Positions 4,788 through 8,287 of a stretch of DNA of 8,287 bases are shown in pieces. This DNA is from SIG588 sp045597045 (lineage in GTDB: Bacteria; Bacillota; Clostridia; Oscillospirales; Acutalibacteraceae), in contig JAZODN010000063.1 in assembly GCA_045597045.1 (NCBI GenBank), forward strand, positions 1 to 8,287. Direction: 5' to 3'. The notes below the pieces were generated by a model. It ran no database searches. It saw only the letters and a list, made by a program, of their open reading frames with translations, and was not told the origin of the DNA. A program made the position numbers and the translations under genes. How positions within the stretch are numbered: position 1 is the first letter of the stretch; each line of letters starts with the position of its first letter.

Positions 4788-6083
4788 ATGAATACATACG
4801 GACATTCCGTGTTTTTGGATGTGGAAAAGTGTACCGGATGTACCACCTGCCTGCGCCACTGTCCTACCGAAGCGATTCGCATTCGCGATAATCATGCCGT
4901 GATCAACGAGGCACGGTGTATTGATTGCGGTGAGTGCATTCGCGTGTGTCCTCATAAAGCGAAAAAAGCGGTGTGCAACAAACTGGATGCGATGGACCGA
5001 TTCAAATGGAAGATCGCGTTGCCGGCACCGACGCTGTACGGTCAATTTGAAAATCTTGACGACGTGGATTACGTGTTGGACGGTCTTCTTCGCATCGGCT
5101 TTGACGATGTGGTGGAAGTTTCGCAAGCGGCGGAATTGGTTTCCGCATACACCCGTCAGTATCTGAAGACCGACGGTGTTCGCAAACCGGCTATCAGCTC
5201 GGCTTGTCCCGTGGTGATGCGTTTGATCTGCCTGCGTTTCCCGTTTTTGAAGGACAACATCGTGCAGATGTTACCTCCCATGGAGGTGGCGGCACGCATG
5301 GCACGCGAAAAGGCCAAGCGCGAGCATCCCGAACTGCAGGAGGATGAGATCGGCGTGTGCTTTATCACGCCGTGTCCGGCCAAAGCAAGTTACGTGAAAA
5401 ACGGGTTCGCGGATTACAAGAGCCAAGTGGACGTGGTAGTTTCCATCAGCGATATTTACTTTTTGCTCATCAATGCAATGGGGAAGTCCGAACAGATCCA
5501 ATCACTTTCCAAATCGGGCGTGATCGGTATCGGTTGGGCGTCCTCCGGCGGCGAGGCCACCGCGATCTTCAACGAAGATTATTTGGCGGCCGACGGTATC
5601 GACAACGTGATCGATCTGCTTGAACAGATCGAAAACGGCAACATTCCTCCGCTTGAATTTATCGAGCTGAATGCCTGCATCGGCGGTTGTGTGGGCGGTG
5701 TGTTGACTATGCAAAATCCCTTTATTGCGAAAGCGCGTTTGCAAACGTTGAGGCGGTATTTGCCGGTTTCGCAGAACGTGCTTTCTAAAGAAGACCGTGA
5801 ATATATTCCCGAAAGTTATTTCTTCGAGTCGTTCCCAACCTATCAACCTATCTCGCGGCTCAGCGATAACATGGCAGAGTCCATGCGCATGATGTCGGAT
5901 ATCCAAAAACTGCGGCAGGAACTGCCGGGGTTCGACTGCGGCTCCTGCGGTGCACCGACTTGTCGGGCGTTTGCAGAAGACGTGGTGAAAGGGTTGGCGA
6001 ACAAATACGATTGTCTTTTGACCATGCGTGATCAATTCGCGCAGTATCGAAAGGAACAGGGTGAACAGCATGAAGGTGAGTGA
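4788..6083 (+). CDS. [FeFe]-hydrogenase-like protein, putative sensory type (HydS-like), with ferredoxin and C-terminal Fe-S domains
   Basis: This 431-residue iron-sulfur protein has three parts. Residues 10-58 form a two-[4Fe-4S] ferredoxin (Cys15, 18, 21, 25 and Cys44, 47, 50, 54). Residues about 75-345 form the H-cluster domain of [FeFe]-hydrogenases with all four cluster cysteines: Cys140 (SSACP), Cys196 (TPCPAK), Cys297 and Cys301 (ELNACIGGCVGG). Residues 380-411 form a C-terminal [4Fe-4S] motif (Cys384, 387, 392, 409; CGSCGAPTC). Catalytic enzymes read TSCCP, MPCxxKxxE and ExMACxxGC; here the proton-transfer cysteine is Ala139, and the methionines near the H-cluster are Thr194 and Asn295. 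That is the pattern reported for putative sensory HydS proteins. It lacks a PAS domain, as in the group usually called D (from memory). The start has AAGGCGGTGA just upstream. It probably senses H2 or redox state rather than turning over H2 quickly. Confidence 0.88.
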   Translation: MNTYGHSVFLDVEKCTGCTTCLRHCPTEAIRIRDNHAVINEARCIDCGECIRVCPHKAKKAVCNKLDAMDRFKWKIALPAPTLYGQFENLDDVDYVLDGLLRIGFDDVVEVSQAAELVSAYTRQYLKTDGVRKPAISSACPVVMRLICLRFPFLKDNIVQMLPPMEVAARMAREKAKREHPELQEDEIGVCFITPCPAKASYVKNGFADYKSQVDVVVSISDIYFLLINAMGKSEQIQSLSKSGVIGIGWASSGGEATAIFNEDYLAADGIDNVIDLLEQIENGNIPPLEFIELNACIGGCVGGVLTMQNPFIAKARLQTLRRYLPVSQNVLSKEDREYIPESYFFESFPTYQPISRLSDNMAESMRMMSDIQKLRQELPGFDCGSCGAPTCRAFAEDVVKGLANKYDCLLTMRDQFAQYRKEQGEQHEGE

Positions 6084-6405
6084 TCTGGTGGCAGACGGTG
6101 TCTGCCGTGCACTGACCGTGACGGAGGGCGACCGTGAGGTCGGCGGTGTATACATCGGCGATCTGCTCAGTTGGGTGATGGGTCGCGCTTCGGCAGATGA
6201 TGCTTGGATCACCATTATGTCCAACATCAACGTGGTAGCGGTGGCGGCACTGGCAGATGCGGCGTGTGTCCTGTTTGCCGAAGGGGTGGTCCCCGATGAC
6301 GCGGTGGTGCAAACCGCGGCGGAAAAGGGAATCAACCTTTTGGTCAGTGACCTTGCAGCCTATGAATTGGCTGTGCGTTTGCATGAGTTTTCAGCACGGT
6401 CATGA
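6070..6405 (+). CDS. DRTGG-like domain protein (second copy)
   Basis: This 111-residue soluble protein resembles the small DRTGG-type proteins of hydrogenase loci. It opens with MKVSDLVADGVCRALT and continues with GGVYIGDLLSWVMGRASADD (25-44), WITIMSNINVVAVAALADAA (46-65) and VLFAEGVVPDD (67-77), ending in a short helical tail. Similarity to the first DRTGG protein is in layout (a domain-plus-small-ligand core, SDVLAYV versus GDLLSWVM) rather than in sequence, so the two are not recent duplicates. No catalytic residues can be named. The ATG at 6070 lies inside the end of the HydS-like gene (14-base overlap). Its stop overlaps the PHP gene start (ATGA at 6402), so translation is tightly coupled. 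Function is unknown; a small-molecule-binding regulatory role is an inference. Confidence 0.75.
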   Translation: MKVSDLVADGVCRALTVTEGDREVGGVYIGDLLSWVMGRASADDAWITIMSNINVVAVAALADAACVLFAEGVVPDDAVVQTAAEKGINLLVSDLAAYELAVRLHEFSARS

Positions 6406-7145
6406 AACGCTACTATTACGATTTGCACATGCACTCTTGTCTTTCGCCTTGTGCGGATAACGACAATACCCCCGGCAACCTCGTGGGGATGGGGGTGCTC
6501 GCAGGATTGCAGATTATGGCGCTCACCGACCACAACTCCTGTCGCAACTGTCCGTCCTTTTTTGCGGCTGCAGCGCAACACGGGATTATTCCCGTGGCCG
6601 GCATGGAGTTGACCACTGCGGAAGATATCCACATGGTGTGTCTGTTTGAAACGTTGGAAGACGCCATGGCCTTCGGCGAGGAGATCGACCGCCGCCGTGT
6701 GCGCATCCCGAACCGCACCGATATTTTCGGTGAACAGTGGGTGTGTGACGAAACGGATGTCCCGTGTGAGCAGGAACCGGATCTTCTCTCGAACGCGACC
6801 ACGGTGTCGCTGGAGGAAGGGGCGGCGCTGGTTGCTCGTTTCGGCGGTGTGTACTATCCTGCCCATATTGATCGTGAAGCTAACGGTATTCTTGCGGTGC
6901 TCGGCATGTTGCCACCCACCCCACGCTTTACTTGTATGGAGTTTCGGGATGGGGAAAAAGTCGCGGAATACCGCGCGGCCTACGGATTGCAGGACGTGAC
7001 GGTGGTGGTAGATTCGGATGCCCACTTTTTGTGGGACGTGCAGGAAAAGGTAAATGCCATCGTGCTGGAGCCGACCGATGAAAGCGATCAAGCGGTGCGC
7101 ACTGCACTGATTCTTCGCTTGAAGCAAGGAGGGGATGCCCCGTGA
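6402..7145 (+). CDS. PHP-domain metal-dependent phosphohydrolase/phosphoesterase
   Basis: This 247-residue protein has the PHP (polymerase and histidinol phosphatase) fold, normally a trinuclear-metal phosphoesterase. Expected ligands are all visible: His9 and His11 (YDLHMHS), Asp43 and His44 (LTDHNS), Glu69 (GMELTT), His77 (DIHMV), His155 (YPAHID), and Asp206 with His208 (DSDAH). The metal centre thus looks complete. Cysteines surround it: Cys13 and Cys17 (SCLSPC), Cys47 and Cys50 (SCRNCP), and Cys80, 115 and 122. I recall the first four being a conserved trait of PHP proteins in hydrogenase neighbourhoods. The substrate is unknown. Given the neighbouring kinase-like genes it could remove phosphate from a partner protein or cleave a nucleotide signal (inference). 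It starts inside the preceding stop (ATGA) and ends overlapping the next gene (GTGA). Confidence 0.87.
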   Translation: MKRYYYDLHMHSCLSPCADNDNTPGNLVGMGVLAGLQIMALTDHNSCRNCPSFFAAAAQHGIIPVAGMELTTAEDIHMVCLFETLEDAMAFGEEIDRRRVRIPNRTDIFGEQWVCDETDVPCEQEPDLLSNATTVSLEEGAALVARFGGVYYPAHIDREANGILAVLGMLPPTPRFTCMEFRDGEKVAEYRAAYGLQDVTVVVDSDAHFLWDVQEKVNAIVLEPTDESDQAVRTALILRLKQGGDAP

Positions 7146-7684
7146 AGGAATTGTCGCTGAACATTTTGGATGTGGCGGAAAATTCCGTGAAGGCGAAAGC
7201 AAGCGTAACTGCCATTCGCCTGACTGACGACGGAGCAACCCTCACGCTGGTGATTGAAGACGACGGCTGCGGCATGACAGAAGAGATCCTGCGCGGTGTG
7301 ACCGATCCGTTTTACACCACGCGCACCACGCGTAAGGTGGGGCTGGGGTTGCCGCTTTTGAAACTGGCGGCAGAAATGACAGGCGGCACCATGCATATCG
7401 TGTCCCGTGCGGCGGCGGAGTATCCCGACAGTCACGGTACTACGGTGACAGCAACCTTTCAAACGGGGCATATCGACTGTCCTCCGCTTGGCGATGTGGT
7501 TGAAACGGTGGTTACGTTGATTCAAGGGCATCCCGACACCGACTTCGTGTTTTCACACACGATGCCGAACAAAGAGGTGTTGCTCGATACACGTGAGTTG
7601 CGGCAGGTGCTGGAGGATGTGCCGTTGAACAGCTACGAAGTCCTCCAATGGATTGAAGCGTTTTTGCGCGAGCAATATCAATAA
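7142..7684 (+). CDS. GHKL ATP-binding protein (histidine-kinase-like ATPase, no phosphoacceptor domain)
   Basis: This 180-residue protein carries a histidine-kinase-type ATP-binding domain at its N-terminus: N-box LNILDVAENSVKAKA (6-20, with Glu13 and Asn14), G1 box EDDGCGM (39-45), F-box DPFYTTR (55-61), G2 box KVGLGLPLLK (65-74) and a closing strand GTTVTATF (99-106). No sensor domain and no dimerisation/phosphoacceptor histidine domain precede it, because the protein starts directly at the N-box. Residues 110-180 form an extra C-terminal region of no recognised family. The GTG start at 7142 is supported by AAGGAGG at 7126-7132 nine bases upstream, and it overlaps the PHP stop. It could phosphorylate a separate partner or act as an ATP-driven switch. 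The fold is secure; the partner is unknown. Confidence 0.85.
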   Translation: MKELSLNILDVAENSVKAKASVTAIRLTDDGATLTLVIEDDGCGMTEEILRGVTDPFYTTRTTRKVGLGLPLLKLAAEMTGGTMHIVSRAAAEYPDSHGTTVTATFQTGHIDCPPLGDVVETVVTLIQGHPDTDFVFSHTMPNKEVLLDTRELRQVLEDVPLNSYEVLQWIEAFLREQYQ

Positions 7685-7712
7685 GGTAATTCAAAGGAAA
7701 GGGAGATATACT

Positions 7713-8081
7713 ATGAAATCATTAGCAGAACTGCAGGCCATCAAGGCAAAGATGCAGGACAAAGTCGCTCTGCGTGAAGGCAGCAGCGAAAAGCGCGTGG
7801 TGGTCGGTATGGCCACTTGCGGTATTGCCGCAGGCGCCCGTCCCGTGTTGAACGCCTTTGTTGAGCAGGTCAACAACGCCGGTCTGGCCGGCAGCGTGAC
7901 CGTTTCCCAGACCGGTTGCATCGGCATTTGCCAATATGAGCCGGTTGTGGAAGTGTTCGAAGCAGGCAAAGAGCGCGTCACTTACGTGAAGATGACGGCA
8001 GAGAAGGTTGCCCGCATTGTGGAAGAGCACCTGAAGGGTGGCACCCCCGTTGCGGAATACATGATCTCGGAAAACAAGTAA
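7713..8081 (+). CDS. Small thioredoxin-like [2Fe-2S] ferredoxin-domain protein
   Basis: This 122-residue protein resembles the N-terminal [2Fe-2S] domain of HydB as a free protein. The family segments are VVVGMATCGIAAGARPVLNA (29-48) and VSQTGCIGICQYEPVVEV (64-81). Only three cysteines are present (36, 69 and 73), while the thioredoxin-like [2Fe-2S] fold normally uses four, as in HydC and HydB here. I recall the CGIAAGA form in other clostridial hydrogenase operons, so it is probably not a sequencing fault. Residues 1-28 form a charged helix. The ATG at 7713 follows AAAGGGAG (7698-7705). It lies 28 bases after the ATPase gene and 35 bases before hydB, and likely feeds or receives electrons at the hydrogenase complex. 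Confidence 0.85.
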   Translation: MKSLAELQAIKAKMQDKVALREGSSEKRVVVGMATCGIAAGARPVLNAFVEQVNNAGLAGSVTVSQTGCIGICQYEPVVEVFEAGKERVTYVKMTAEKVARIVEEHLKGGTPVAEYMISENK

Positions 8082-8116
8082 ACAAATCATTCGTTTAAGG
8101 ATAGGGAGGTAACATT

Positions 8117-8287
8117 ATGATTCGCGCACATGTTCTTATTTGTGGCGGTACCGGTTGTACCTCTTCGGGCAGTCAGTCGATTCAGAAGGCGTTTGCCGAC
8201 AGCATCGAAAAGTATGGCCTTGCCGAAGAGATCAAACTGGTGCAGACCGGTTGTTTCGGTCTTTGCGCTCTCGGCCCGGTTGTTATC
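8117..8287 (+). CDS. hydB: NAD-linked [FeFe]-hydrogenase beta subunit (HydB, NuoF-like), N-terminal fragment cut by window edge
   Basis: Only the first 57 residues are visible and the frame is open to the last base. They form the start of a thioredoxin-like [2Fe-2S] domain with Cys9 and Cys14 (CGGTGC), then Cys46 and Cys50 (TGCFGLC), followed by ALGPVVI. A domain of this type at the N-terminus, placed after a HydC and a small ferredoxin, is characteristic of HydB/HndC. In those proteins a NuoF core with FMN and NADH sites and a C-terminal ferredoxin domain follow; here that part is outside the window. The strong site GGGAGGT (8104-8110) lies six bases before the ATG. The hydrogenase catalytic subunit (HydA) is expected next downstream (inference). 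Confidence 0.85.
   Translation, partial: MIRAHVLICGGTGCTSSGSQSIQKAFADSIEKYGLAEEIKLVQTGCFGLCALGPVVI

Noticed and set aside
5502..6335. Long open frame on the minus strand opposite the HydS-like gene and second DRTGG gene (277 codons)
   Set aside because: It is antisense to two secure genes with clear domain motifs, has no recognisable family, and its composition (rich in Arg, Ser, Thr, His) is that of a frame shadow in a G+C-rich coding strand.
6360..7238. Long minus-strand open frame opposite the PHP gene (292 codons)
   Set aside because: It is fully antisense to a PHP protein with all metal ligands and to the start of the ATPase; it shows no family motif and is rich in His and Arg like other shadows.
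7684..7712. Possible internal promoter (TATACT at 7707-7712) before the small [2Fe-2S] gene
   Set aside because: The box touches the ATG, so the RNA would start inside the gene, no -35 lies 16-18 bp upstream, and the purine-rich stretch just before is a good ribosome binding site.

Overview
The window (about 53% G+C by eye, strong AAGGAGG-type ribosome binding sites, short or overlapping gene junctions) looks like a chromosomal segment of an anaerobic fermentative member of the Clostridia. The protein styles fit the Oscillospiraceae/Ruminococcaceae, but that is an inference and I cannot name a genus. I see no mobile element, CRISPR array, tRNA or rRNA.

Left part (1-2500, + strand): the 3' end of a biotin-dependent carboxyltransferase (oxaloacetate decarboxylase alpha / pyruvate carboxylase B type), closed by a strong hairpin terminator. 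Then comes a compact three-gene unit: azlC and azlD (branched-chain amino acid exporter) and a small MGMT-family DNA-alkylation protein. It ends in a second strong hairpin that also faces a convergent HAD phosphatase gene (2538-3233, - strand, YjjG type).

A 238-bp AT-rich divergent region (3234-3471) carries promoters for the HAD gene and for a long + strand operon. It holds helically phased A-tracts, an extended -10 box overlapped by an 8-bp tandem repeat, and a predicted stem-loop at the 5' end of the operon mRNA.

Right part (3472-8287, + strand, continuing beyond the window): an operon that starts with the NuoE-like gamma subunit of an NAD-linked, probably electron-bifurcating [FeFe]-hydrogenase (HydC) and runs into the NuoF-like beta subunit (HydB, only its first 57 residues visible). 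Between them sits a six-gene, mostly translationally coupled cassette: a DRTGG-domain protein, an RsbW/SpoIIAB-like ATP-binding protein, an [FeFe]-hydrogenase-like protein of the putative sensory (HydS) type, a second DRTGG-like protein, a PHP-domain metallohydrolase and a second GHKL ATPase. A small [2Fe-2S] protein follows, just before hydB.

Working model (inference): HydC, HydB and a downstream HydA would couple NADH and ferredoxin to H2, while the nested cassette senses H2 or redox state through the HydS-like protein and passes the signal through the two GHKL proteins, the DRTGG proteins and the PHP enzyme. The gene set resembles known clostridial hydrogenase neighbourhoods as I remember them. 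The signalling pathway itself has, to my knowledge, no established mechanism, and it is the best candidate here for an undescribed system.
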